Below are positions 42,046-49,801 of a stretch of DNA of 64,000 nt, one piece after another. The notes beneath the pieces are model-generated. The model was not told the DNA's origin, ran no database searches, and saw only the letters and a list, made by a program, of their open reading frames with translations. Both the position numbers and the translations under genes were made by a program. Source of the DNA: UBA6522 sp963664945. Its GTDB lineage: Bacteria; Pseudomonadota; Gammaproteobacteria; Steroidobacterales; Rariloculaceae. The stretch spans positions 3,410,001 to 3,474,000 of the forward strand of contig OY761822.1 in the NCBI GenBank assembly GCA_963664945.1. The letters run 5' to 3'. Each line of letters opens with the position of its first letter. Position 1 is the stretch's first letter.

Positions 42046-45000
42046 ACGGATCATCGCCGCCTCCGTCGAGAACCGGCTACTGGTCGGGGTCCTCGCGGTG
42101 GCACTCGTGATTGCGGGTGTGCTCGCGCTGCGGGACACGCCCCTGGACGCAATCCCGGATCTCTCCGACGTCCAGGTGATCGTCTTTACCGAGTACCCGG
42201 GTCAGGCCCCGCAGGTGGTGGAAGACCAGGTGACCTACCCGCTGACCACGGCCATGCTGGCGGTGCCCTATGCGGATGTCGTACGAGGCTTTTCGTTCTT
42301 CGGATTTTCCTTCGTCTACGTCATTTTCGAGGACGGGACCGACATGTACTGGGCGCGGTCACGCGTGCTGGAATACCTCAACTACGTCAGCGGCCGTCTG
42401 CCGGACGGAGTCACGCCGACGCTGGGACCCGACGCCACCGGGGTAGGGTGGATCTACGAGTACGCCCTGGTGGACAGAAGCGGCCAACTGGATCTTTCGG
42501 AGTTGCGAACGATTCAGGACTGGTACCTGCGTTATCCGTTGCAGACCGTACCCGGTGTCGCCGAAGTGGCATCGATCGGCGGATACGTGAAGCAGTACCA
42601 GGTGGTCGTGGACCCCAACGCGCTGCTTGCCTACAACATACCCATCTCCACCGTCAGGCAGGCCATCATGCGATCCAACGGCGATGTGGGCGGCCGGCTC
42701 GTGGAAATGTCCGAGACCGAATACATGGTTCGGGGACTGGGATACATCCAGTCCATCGAGGACATCGAGCAGGTCGCCGTCAGCGTGGACGCACAGGGGA
42801 CCCCGATTCGAGTCCGCGACATCGCCCGGGTCCAGACCGGGCCGGAGTTGCGCAGGGGGGTCGCCGAACTCAACGGCGAAGGCGAGGTGGCGGGCGGGAT
42901 CGTCGTGATGCGCTACGGCGAGAATGCGCTTCAGACCATTGAACGGGTGCGCGAGCGCCTCGAGGAACTGAAGCCCGGCTTGCCCGCCGGCGTGGAGATC
43001 GTGCCCGTCTACGACCGCGGCGCGCTGATCGAAAGCGCCGTCGGCAACCTTTCCAATACGCTGCTGATTGAGATTGCACTGGTGACGCTCGTCTGCGCGG
43101 TTTTTCTGCTGCACTTGCGGTCCGCGCTGGTGGTCGTTCTCACGTTGCCCATCGGCATCCTTCTGGCGTTCATCGTGATGCGAATCCAGGGCATCAATGC
43201 AAACATCATGTCGCTGGGGGGCATTGCCATCGCTATCGGCGCCATGGTGGACGGACCCATTGTTCTCATCGAGAACGCGCACAAGCGCCTGGTGCAGGCA
43301 GGCGCCACAAAGGACGGTCCGCTGACGGCGACCGAGCGCTGGCAAACCGTTGCCGCGTCGGCCCGGGAAGTGGGTCCGGCGCTGTTCTTCTCGCTGCTGG
43401 TGGTCGTGGTCTCCTATTTCGCGGTCTTCACGCTGGAAGCCCAGGAGGGCAGGCTGTTCAAGCCCCTGGCGTTCACGAGCAGTTACTCCATGGCGGGCGC
43501 CGCATTGCTGGCCGTGACCGCGGTGCCGTTGCTGATCGGGTTGCTGGTGCGCGGCCGTATCCGTCCGGAGTCGGCCAACCCGGTCACGCGATGGCTGCGC
43601 GCGGTACACGCCCCGGTGCTGCGCGGTTTCCTGCGCTGGCGAGTGGCGACGCTCATCGTCGCGGCGGGGGTCCTTGCGACCGTCTGGTATCCGCTCTCCC
43701 GACTCGGGACCGAGTTCATGCCGCCCCTGGATGAAGGCGACATCCTCTACATGCCGACGACGTTTCCGGGCGTCTCCATCACCAAGGCGCAGGAGTTGCT
43801 GCAGCAGACCGACAAGATCCTGGCCACCTTCCCGGAGGTGGAGTCGGTCTTCGGGAAGGTCGGCCGGGCGGAAACGGCCACCGACCCGGCGCCGCTGTCC
43901 ATGATCGAAACGGTGGTCCGCCTGAAACCCAGGGGAGAGTGGCCCGACCCGGGCAAGACGACATCGGACCTGATGCGGGAGATGGACGCCGCCATCCGGT
44001 TCCCGGGGCTTGCCAATACCTGGACCATGCCCATCAGGACCCGCATCGACATGCTGTCCACGGGCATCAGGACCCCTGTCGGGATCAAGATCAGCGGACC
44101 GGACCTGGACGAGCTTCAGCGCCTGGCACTGGAGGTCGAGCAAATCATGACCACGCTGCCCGATACCCTGTCGGCGTTCGGCGACCGGGCCGCGGGCGGT
44201 TACTTTCTCGATTTCGACATCCGGCGTCAGGAAGCGGCCCGCTACGGCCTGAACGTGCGGGACATCCAGGACGTGATCATGTCCGCCATCGGTGGCGTCC
44301 AGGTGACCGAAACCGTGGAAGGCCTGGAGCGCTATCCGGTCAACATCCGCTATCCGCGGGAGTTGCGCGACGATCCGCTGCAGTTGCAACGTGTCCTGAT
44401 CCCCACGCCGACCGGCGCGCAGATCCCCCTGGGCCAGGTCGCGGACGTCGAATTGCGCCGGGGGCCGCCGGTGATCAAGAGCGAGGGCGCCCGCCCGAAT
44501 GCGTGGGTGTCCGTGGACATCTCCACGTCCGATGTCGGTGGTTATGTGACCCGGGCCAGAGAGTACCTGGCGGAGCAACTGAACATTCCGCCGGGCTATG
44601 CCCTCACGTGGTCGGGTCAGTACGAATACATGGAACGCGCCGCGGCCCGGCTCCGGGTCGTCATCCCGCTGACCCTTTTCCTGATGTTCCTGCTGCTCTA
44701 CTTCAATTTCCGCAACGTCGCCGCGCCGTTGACCGTCATGCTGTCCGTGCCTTTCGCCCTGGTCGGCGGCTTCTGGGCGGTGCACTGGCTGGGATTCAAC
44801 ATCTCCGTCGCCGTGGCGGTCGGATTCATCGCCCTTGCGGGTGTCGCCGTGGAGACGGGTGTTCTCGTGCTGACCGTTATCGAAGAGGCGGTCAGGGACC
44901 GGCGCCGCCGAAAGCGCAAGGCGTACTCGCGTGGAAAAGAAAGTCAGGTTGCGCTCACGGCAGCGGAAGTCGCCGAATCCGTACACCTGGGGACCTCGCG

Positions 45001-45223
45001 GCGGGTGCGGGCTGTGTCCATGACAGCGACCTCGACCATTGTCGGACTGCTCCCCATCATGCTGGCGAGCGGCGCGGGATCGGACGTCATGCAACGCATC
45101 GCTGCGCCGATGATCGGCGGCATGGTCACGACGACGTTGCTTTGCCTGCTGGTGTTGCCCGTGGTCTATGGCATCGTGCTTCAGGTCAGGGAGCGGAGGC
45201 GCGGCTTGACGGAGGGGTCGTAG
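42038..45223 (+). CDS. cusA: Heavy-metal efflux RND transporter (CusA/CzcA type)
   Basis: 1061 residues with the standard 12-TM, two large periplasmic loop RND plan. HME markers: DTPLDAIPDLSDVQVIVFTE at the N-terminus, GAMVDGPIVLIENAHKR with the proton-relay Asp in TM4, DEGDILYMPTTFPG and PIRTRIDMLSTGIRTP. Compared from memory with E. coli CusA, Met residues in ILYMP and RIDML are kept, while the third (ARYGM) is Leu here (ARYGLNV), so metal preference may differ. It is the inner-membrane motor of the 39405-45223 operon. It overlaps the adaptor gene by 8 bases. No sensor kinase or response regulator is encoded nearby. Confidence 0.88.
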   Translation: MIERIIAASVENRLLVGVLAVALVIAGVLALRDTPLDAIPDLSDVQVIVFTEYPGQAPQVVEDQVTYPLTTAMLAVPYADVVRGFSFFGFSFVYVIFEDGTDMYWARSRVLEYLNYVSGRLPDGVTPTLGPDATGVGWIYEYALVDRSGQLDLSELRTIQDWYLRYPLQTVPGVAEVASIGGYVKQYQVVVDPNALLAYNIPISTVRQAIMRSNGDVGGRLVEMSETEYMVRGLGYIQSIEDIEQVAVSVDAQGTPIRVRDIARVQTGPELRRGVAELNGEGEVAGGIVVMRYGENALQTIERVRERLEELKPGLPAGVEIVPVYDRGALIESAVGNLSNTLLIEIALVTLVCAVFLLHLRSALVVVLTLPIGILLAFIVMRIQGINANIMSLGGIAIAIGAMVDGPIVLIENAHKRLVQAGATKDGPLTATERWQTVAASAREVGPALFFSLLVVVVSYFAVFTLEAQEGRLFKPLAFTSSYSMAGAALLAVTAVPLLIGLLVRGRIRPESANPVTRWLRAVHAPVLRGFLRWRVATLIVAAGVLATVWYPLSRLGTEFMPPLDEGDILYMPTTFPGVSITKAQELLQQTDKILATFPEVESVFGKVGRAETATDPAPLSMIETVVRLKPRGEWPDPGKTTSDLMREMDAAIRFPGLANTWTMPIRTRIDMLSTGIRTPVGIKISGPDLDELQRLALEVEQIMTTLPDTLSAFGDRAAGGYFLDFDIRRQEAARYGLNVRDIQDVIMSAIGGVQVTETVEGLERYPVNIRYPRELRDDPLQLQRVLIPTPTGAQIPLGQVADVELRRGPPVIKSEGARPNAWVSVDISTSDVGGYVTRAREYLAEQLNIPPGYALTWSGQYEYMERAAARLRVVIPLTLFLMFLLLYFNFRNVAAPLTVMLSVPFALVGGFWAVHWLGFNISVAVAVGFIALAGVAVETGVLVLTVIEEAVRDRRRRKRKAYSRGKESQVALTAAEVAESVHLGTSRRVRAVSMTATSTIVGLLPIMLASGAGSDVMQRIAAPMIGGMVTTTLLCLLVLPVVYGIVLQVRERRRGLTEGS

Positions 45224-45573
45224 TGCATGCCCCGATTATAGGGCATCATGCAGCCTTGGCCAGGTCCGATCCCGGGTGCAGCCGACCGCTCCCGGGCGCC
45301 CCGTGTTCCGCGTGGATGTCGGGGCGAAATGCCCAGGCCCTGAGACATCTGGGCGTAGCTGGTGAGGGGGACGGCGCACATTCGGTCCCAGTCCGCCTTG
45401 TCGATGACCGGCTGTTTCAACAGTTCGATCATTTCGTCGAATTTGCCGAGCGCGTCGCAATCCACCGCCTCGGGCGCCGCTGCCGTACGGTGCTTCGGCC
45501 AGACGTCCTGTCGAGCGTGACGCCAGAATTCGCTCTCCGGGGCACTCTCCATTCGGCACCGTTGCAAGAGCAT
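45181..45573 (-). CDS. Possible small protein or gene remnant
   Basis: 130-codon open frame downstream of the LRR gene, overlapping the end of the RND gene. The middle (about residues 10-80, with ALGKFDEMIELLKQPVIDKA and WDRMCAVPLTSYAQM) has a normal amino-acid mix and GC-rich third positions. The last third looks non-coding. It may be a small gene or a decayed fragment; no family is recognised. Nothing else is seen in the 425-base stretch 45224-45648. Confidence 0.25.
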   Translation of the reverse strand: MLLQRCRMESAPESEFWRHARQDVWPKHRTAAAPEAVDCDALGKFDEMIELLKQPVIDKADWDRMCAVPLTSYAQMSQGLGISPRHPRGTRGARERSAAPGIGPGQGCMMPYNRGMHYDPSVKPRLRSLT

Positions 45574-45648
45574 TGCGTTTCCCCGCCGCCGTTGCGGTGC
45601 GCGGCAACACGCAACCGGGCGCAGCCGATGCGCAAGCTTGCCGCGCGC

Positions 45649-46130
45649 TCACCGGCTCCAGGCGGCGGGTTCCGGAATCCCGCGGCTGTGCAGGCCGGGC
45701 CCGGTGAGCGTTCGCAGCGCGTCCGCGGCCGCGGGCTCGCGCACGATGCCGGTGACCTGCCCGGCCGGCCCGCCGCGCAGCACCGTCACGGGCCGGACGG
45801 CATCTTCGTCCCCGTCCAGCGTGAAGGACCCGCCCGGCCCCGACAGCGTGATCGAGGCCAGCCGGTCCGCCCACCCGGCCCGCACCGGCAGCGCGAAGGC
45901 GAACCCCGAGCCGCCGTCCCCGTCCGCCGCCACCGGCATGGCGAAGCTCAGGTCGAACAACACCGTGCCGTCGGCGGTTGTTCCGGCGATGCGCCAGGGA
46001 CCGGTCGCCCGCGGCGGCGCGGGCGGCGCATCGACCACCAGGGCGGGCTCGAGGAACGGTCGGGAACCGGCGTCCACGCCGCCCCAGACGAGCAGCGAGG
46101 GCACCGGCTCCGCAGGCTCCGGGGCGGGCG
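45649..46130 (-). pseudogene. Out-of-frame C-terminal end of LRR-metzincin gene
   Basis: This frame, shifted by one base relative to the main reading frame, encodes LLVWGGVDAGSRPFLEPALVVDAPP...WRIAGTTADGTVLFDLSFAMPV...FTLDGDED...EPAAWSR and a stop at 45649. It reads as the expected beta-rich C-terminal domain of the protease. The main frame over the same bases gives Arg/Pro/Ser-rich junk. One base appears to be missing between about 46100 and 46170, in a run of G/C-rich codons (GAGCGCCCGCCCCGG on the minus strand). A sequencing or assembly error is as likely as a real mutation. Confidence 0.75.
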
Positions 46131-49100
46131 CTCCTCGCGCAGCGTTCCGGCGCCGTGAAGCCGGTACCGCAGCGCCTTGTCGAAGCTGAAGTCGCTGACC
46201 CAGTACGGCGAGCAGTACGACATCAGGTCCACGTACTCGTCTGGCGGCACCAGCCGTTGCCCGCCGAAGTCGTAACCCCAACCGCCCGGGGATGCGTTGG
46301 CGTGCGGATACGCCGGCTCCACCCCGAGAGGGTTGCCGCAGGGCGTGTGCTGCAGCGACAGGTTGTGGCCGAACTCGTGCGCGATGACGCTGGCGTCGGT
46401 GATGGAAAACGCAAGCGGCTGACCCAGGTTCCCGATGCCGGCCGCCCCTTCGAACTCACCCGACAGCAAACCCATGTGGTAGCCCGTCGCGCCTTCCATC
46501 GCCGCGATCAACCCGACCTGCCCGATCAGTTCATGGGCCTGGTTGGTGGAGGTGCGCACCGGCGCGTGGGCCGTCACCGCGATATCCCCGACGGGCAGCA
46601 GCGTGCGCACGGGACCCAGCATCTCGTGGCCTTCGGGGTCGGCCTCCATGGCGTTCACAAGCTCGACCACGGACGTGTCCGGGTTCGTCTCCCAGACGAA
46701 CGGGACGAACGTGACGTCGAAGCGGGGCATCGACCGCACCTCCACCGCCAGCCGTCCGGTCTCCGGGATCCGGCGCGTCACGCCCAGGCCCTCGTCGAGC
46801 GTCCCGTCCGGATCGATCTCGATCGCCATCTCCAACCCGGGCTGTACGACCCCCGCGGGCACGAGCGCGTTGACCGAGCGGTCCAGCGAGCCCTCGTCCA
46901 GTTCCGTCGGGATGGGGCCGGGCCGGGAGTCGATGTTCAAGGAATGGGCGAGCGAACCCCCGAGGTAGAAATCCGCCCGGACCGCGGGCATGCGTTCGGC
47001 GTTGGTGCGCGCCGCCGTGGGGAAGACCCGCAGCAACGCCTCCTCGCCCGCCACCAGGGCGATGGGCAGCTCGCGGGACTGGATGGCCTGGGTGAGGTAG
47101 GCCGCCGCGGGCTCGAAGCCGCACGGCGCCACCCGGCGGGTGAGCAGACCGTCCAGCCACCCGAGCAGGGCCGCGTCCCCGGGCGCGCACAGCCTCGTGC
47201 CCACCGCCTGGAGGTGGACGAGCTCGTGGAGGCCGGCCAGGCTCCCCGGCAGGGGGCCGGCCATTTCCGCGTTGCCGGTCAGGGCCAGCGAGCGCAAGTT
47301 CGAGAGGCCGCCCAACTCGGGCGGCACCGGTCCGGAGAGGGCGTTGCCGCCGAGGTACAGCTCGGTCAGGCTGTCGAGCCGGCCCAACTCCGCGGGGATG
47401 GCGCCGAAGAGGTCGTTGTAGGAAAGATTGAGGTAATCCAGCCGTTCGAAATCGCCCAACGCCGCGGGCAGGTAGTCCGAAAGCCGGTTGCCGGACAGGT
47501 CGAGCAACCGCAGATTCCCGAGGCCCGCGAGCGAGGTCGGAAGAGCGCCCGACAGCTCGTTGTTAGCAATATGAATCTGCTCCAGTGCCGCCGCGTTTCC
47601 CAGTTGGTGCGGTATGGGACCGGCGAGGCGGTTGTTGTCCAGATGAAGTTCGACGAGTTCCGCGAGGTTGCCGAGTTCCGGTGGAATCGGCCCCGACACC
47701 TCATTGTCCGAGAGATTCAGAATCCTCAGCCGGTCGAGCTTGCCGAGCTGCGGCGGAAAGGGCCCGGCAGCACGGATGCCCGCCAAACTGAGAGTCGTCA
47801 AGTTTGCCAGCTCGCCCAGCTCAGGCGGGATCGGCGCTTGCCGGGTATCGATGCCGATGAGTATCAACTCGGTCAGCTCCTCCAGCGCGACGATATCCGC
47901 CGGTATGTGTCCCAACAGGCCGTTGAAGGTCAGGTCGAGCCGGGTCACGCGCCCCTGGCCGTCCGTGTCGACGCCGTGCCATTCGCGAAGCGGCGCGTCG
48001 GTCAGCCAGTTCGCCGTTTCGTACCACCGACTCCCGCCCAGGGCTTCGTAGAGCTTCGCCAGCACTTCCCGGTCCGTCGAGGGCGCGCAGTCCTCCCCCG
48101 TCCCCTCGTGCGCGGGCAGCCCGCCGAGCCATTCGCGCAAAAAGTCCTCCGGCGGCACGCACAGGCCCGTCGCCGCGTAGCGCAACTCCGACAGCGCCTG
48201 AAGGCGCGGCAGCGAGTACGGGAGGCGTCCCGTCAGATCCGGATTTCCATCGAGCCGCAACTCCCGCAGAAGCGTCAGATCCCCCAGCGCCACCGGCAGC
48301 ACCCCCACCAGCCCGTTGGCGGACAGATCGATCGCGGTCACCCGGCCGTCCGCGTCGGTGCGGACGCCGTGCCGCGATTCCGGGGGACCGTCCGGCCAAC
48401 CGGCCGCGTTCGTCCAGCCGGGGCCGCCCGCCGCCCCGTACAGCGCGTCCAGCGCCGTCCGCTCGCCCTGGGTGCACAGGGCGGCTCCGGGATCGGGAGG
48501 GGGACCGTAGTCGCCGATCGTGCCCGCCCACGCGGCGAAAGCCGCGGTGTCGGGCATGCACAACCCGGGATTGCCGGCCCACCAGAACAGCGTCAGCGAC
48601 AACCGGGTCAGCTCGCGCGGAACCGTCCCCGACAGGTCGTTGTCGGTCAGGTGAAGCTCCTTGAGCCCGGCGAGGTTGCCGAGCTCGGGGGGGATGGGGC
48701 CGGTCAACCCGTTCCCCCACAGGAACAGCGAGGTCAATTGCGGGGCCGCGCCAAGTTCCGGAGGAATCGGGCCGGAGAGGCTGTTGCCGCCGAGACCGAG
48801 GTCTTTGAGGTTCGCGAGGTTGCCGAGCTCGGGCGGGATGGTGCCCGAGAGGCTGTTGCCGCCGAGACGGAGGTATGCAAGGTTCGCGAGGTTGCCGAGT
48901 TCCGGCGGAATGGGGCCCGAGAGGCCGTTGCCGCCGAGACCGAGGTCTTTGAGGTTCGCGAGGTTGCCGAGTTCCGGCGGGATGGTGCCCGAGAGGCTGT
49001 TGTAGCCGAGACTGAGGTCTTCGAGGTTCGCGAGGTTGCCGAGCTCCGCAGGGATGGGGCCCGAGAGATTGTTGAAATTCAGCCAAAGTCCAACCAGCTT

Positions 49101-49748
49101 CGAGAACTTGCCCATTTCCGGCGGGATCGAACCCTCAAGTCCATTGTTGGAGAGTGCGACGCTGTGGACCCTGCCATCGTGATCGAGGAATACTCCGTGC
49201 CACTCCGAAAGTGGCTGCTCGCTCAGCCAGTTGGCGCTGTTGACCCAGTTCTCGCCGCCCGTGCTTTCGTGGAGCGCGGCGAGCGCTTCGCGGTCATCGG
49301 ACGCGTTGCCGGCCGATGCATCGGCCGGCGCCGTGGCCGACGCCGGGAACTCCCCGGTGGACGCGGTGGCCGTGGCCGCGCCGGAGCCCCCGGCCGCGAC
49401 CGGTCCGGCGCCGTCCACGCTGGACGGCGCAAGCGCACCGGAGGCCCAGGCGGCCGGCGCGTGCGCCATCGCGTTGCCGTCCCGGAACCCGCCCCCGGCG
49501 GTGACCCGCGCGGTTTCCCCGGGCGCCTCAAGGCGCGCCGAGCCCGGGGTGGCCGCCGGCGAAGCCGCCACCGGCGGGGGCGGACCGGGCGGAGGTCCGG
49601 CGGAAGATGGGCCGGGCGGCCCGCCCGGTTCCGGCGAACCGCCCGAGCACCCGCAGAGCGAGGCGGCCGCCAGCGCGGCCAGCCCCCGCGGACGGATCCG
49701 CGAGAGCGCGGCACTCGACTCAAACAGAACTCCCGGTCGCCCGCTCAT
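45948..49748 (-). CDS. Lipoprotein with plant-type leucine-rich repeats and a metzincin metalloprotease domain
   Basis: 1266 residues in the uninterrupted frame. The signal ends LCGC (lipobox), followed by a roughly 100-residue Gly/Pro/Ala/Thr linker. Three LRR blocks follow, each opened by an LRRNT-like cap (EALAALHESTGGENWVN; TALDALYGAAGGPGWTN; EVLAKLYEALGGSRW), with 24-residue units LxxLxLxxNxLSGxIPPELGN, the plant-type consensus. The metzincin domain has HEFGHNLSLQH (about residues 1123-1133) and a Met-turn DLMSYC, with GGWGYDF between. The zinc ligands and catalytic Glu are intact. It is presumably surface or periplasmic, binding a protein partner through the LRRs and cleaving it. The start ATG 49748 lies 6 bases after a TATAAT. 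The C-terminal 160 residues are frameshifted. Confidence 0.87.
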   Translation of the reverse strand: MSGRPGVLFESSAALSRIRPRGLAALAAASLCGCSGGSPEPGGPPGPSSAGPPPGPPPPVAASPAATPGSARLEAPGETARVTAGGGFRDGNAMAHAPAAWASGALAPSSVDGAGPVAAGGSGAATATASTGEFPASATAPADASAGNASDDREALAALHESTGGENWVNSANWLSEQPLSEWHGVFLDHDGRVHSVALSNNGLEGSIPPEMGKFSKLVGLWLNFNNLSGPIPAELGNLANLEDLSLGYNSLSGTIPPELGNLANLKDLGLGGNGLSGPIPPELGNLANLAYLRLGGNSLSGTIPPELGNLANLKDLGLGGNSLSGPIPPELGAAPQLTSLFLWGNGLTGPIPPELGNLAGLKELHLTDNDLSGTVPRELTRLSLTLFWWAGNPGLCMPDTAAFAAWAGTIGDYGPPPDPGAALCTQGERTALDALYGAAGGPGWTNAAGWPDGPPESRHGVRTDADGRVTAIDLSANGLVGVLPVALGDLTLLRELRLDGNPDLTGRLPYSLPRLQALSELRYAATGLCVPPEDFLREWLGGLPAHEGTGEDCAPSTDREVLAKLYEALGGSRWYETANWLTDAPLREWHGVDTDGQGRVTRLDLTFNGLLGHIPADIVALEELTELILIGIDTRQAPIPPELGELANLTTLSLAGIRAAGPFPPQLGKLDRLRILNLSDNEVSGPIPPELGNLAELVELHLDNNRLAGPIPHQLGNAAALEQIHIANNELSGALPTSLAGLGNLRLLDLSGNRLSDYLPAALGDFERLDYLNLSYNDLFGAIPAELGRLDSLTELYLGGNALSGPVPPELGGLSNLRSLALTGNAEMAGPLPGSLAGLHELVHLQAVGTRLCAPGDAALLGWLDGLLTRRVAPCGFEPAAAYLTQAIQSRELPIALVAGEEALLRVFPTAARTNAERMPAVRADFYLGGSLAHSLNIDSRPGPIPTELDEGSLDRSVNALVPAGVVQPGLEMAIEIDPDGTLDEGLGVTRRIPETGRLAVEVRSMPRFDVTFVPFVWETNPDTSVVELVNAMEADPEGHEMLGPVRTLLPVGDIAVTAHAPVRTSTNQAHELIGQVGLIAAMEGATGYHMGLLSGEFEGAAGIGNLGQPLAFSITDASVIAHEFGHNLSLQHTPCGNPLGVEPAYPHANASPGGWGYDFGGQRLVPPDEYVDLMSYCSPYWVSDFSFDKALRYRLHGAGTLREERPPRSLRSRCPRCSSGAAWTPVPDRSSSPPWWSMRRPRRRGRPVPGASPEQPPTARCCST
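48770..49075. repeat. 72-base LRR-coding tandem repeats
   Basis: Units share GGTTCGCGAGGTTGCCGAG and recur every 72 bases (24 codons). Four to five neighbours are almost identical in DNA, unlike the more divergent LRR units elsewhere in the gene, indicating recent amplification or conversion. Confidence 0.8.
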
Positions 49749-49754
49749 GCGGCC

Positions 49755-49760
49755 ATTATA
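49755..49760 (-). promoter_or_regulatory. TATAAT -10 box 6 bases before the LRR-protease ATG
   Basis: On the minus strand TATAAT is followed by GGCCGC and then ATG 49748. Initiation at the usual distance would place the 5' end at or within the start codon, implying a leaderless mRNA. No clear -35 is seen. Confidence 0.4.
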
Positions 49761-49791
49761 CGCCACGCCGATCTCGCGGATTGCCGCATCG

Positions 49792-49801
49792 GTCGTTCAA
49801 G
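49792..49801. repeat. 10-bp target-site duplication, left of IS copy 2
   Basis: GTCGTTCAAG, repeated exactly at 51930-51939. It differs from the duplication around copy 1. Confidence 0.92.

Noticed and set aside
42359..45094. 911-codon minus-strand frame opposite the RND pump gene, and the 773-codon one opposite the LeuA-like gene
   Set aside because: Both are antisense shadows rich in Arg, His and Gln with no recognisable domains.
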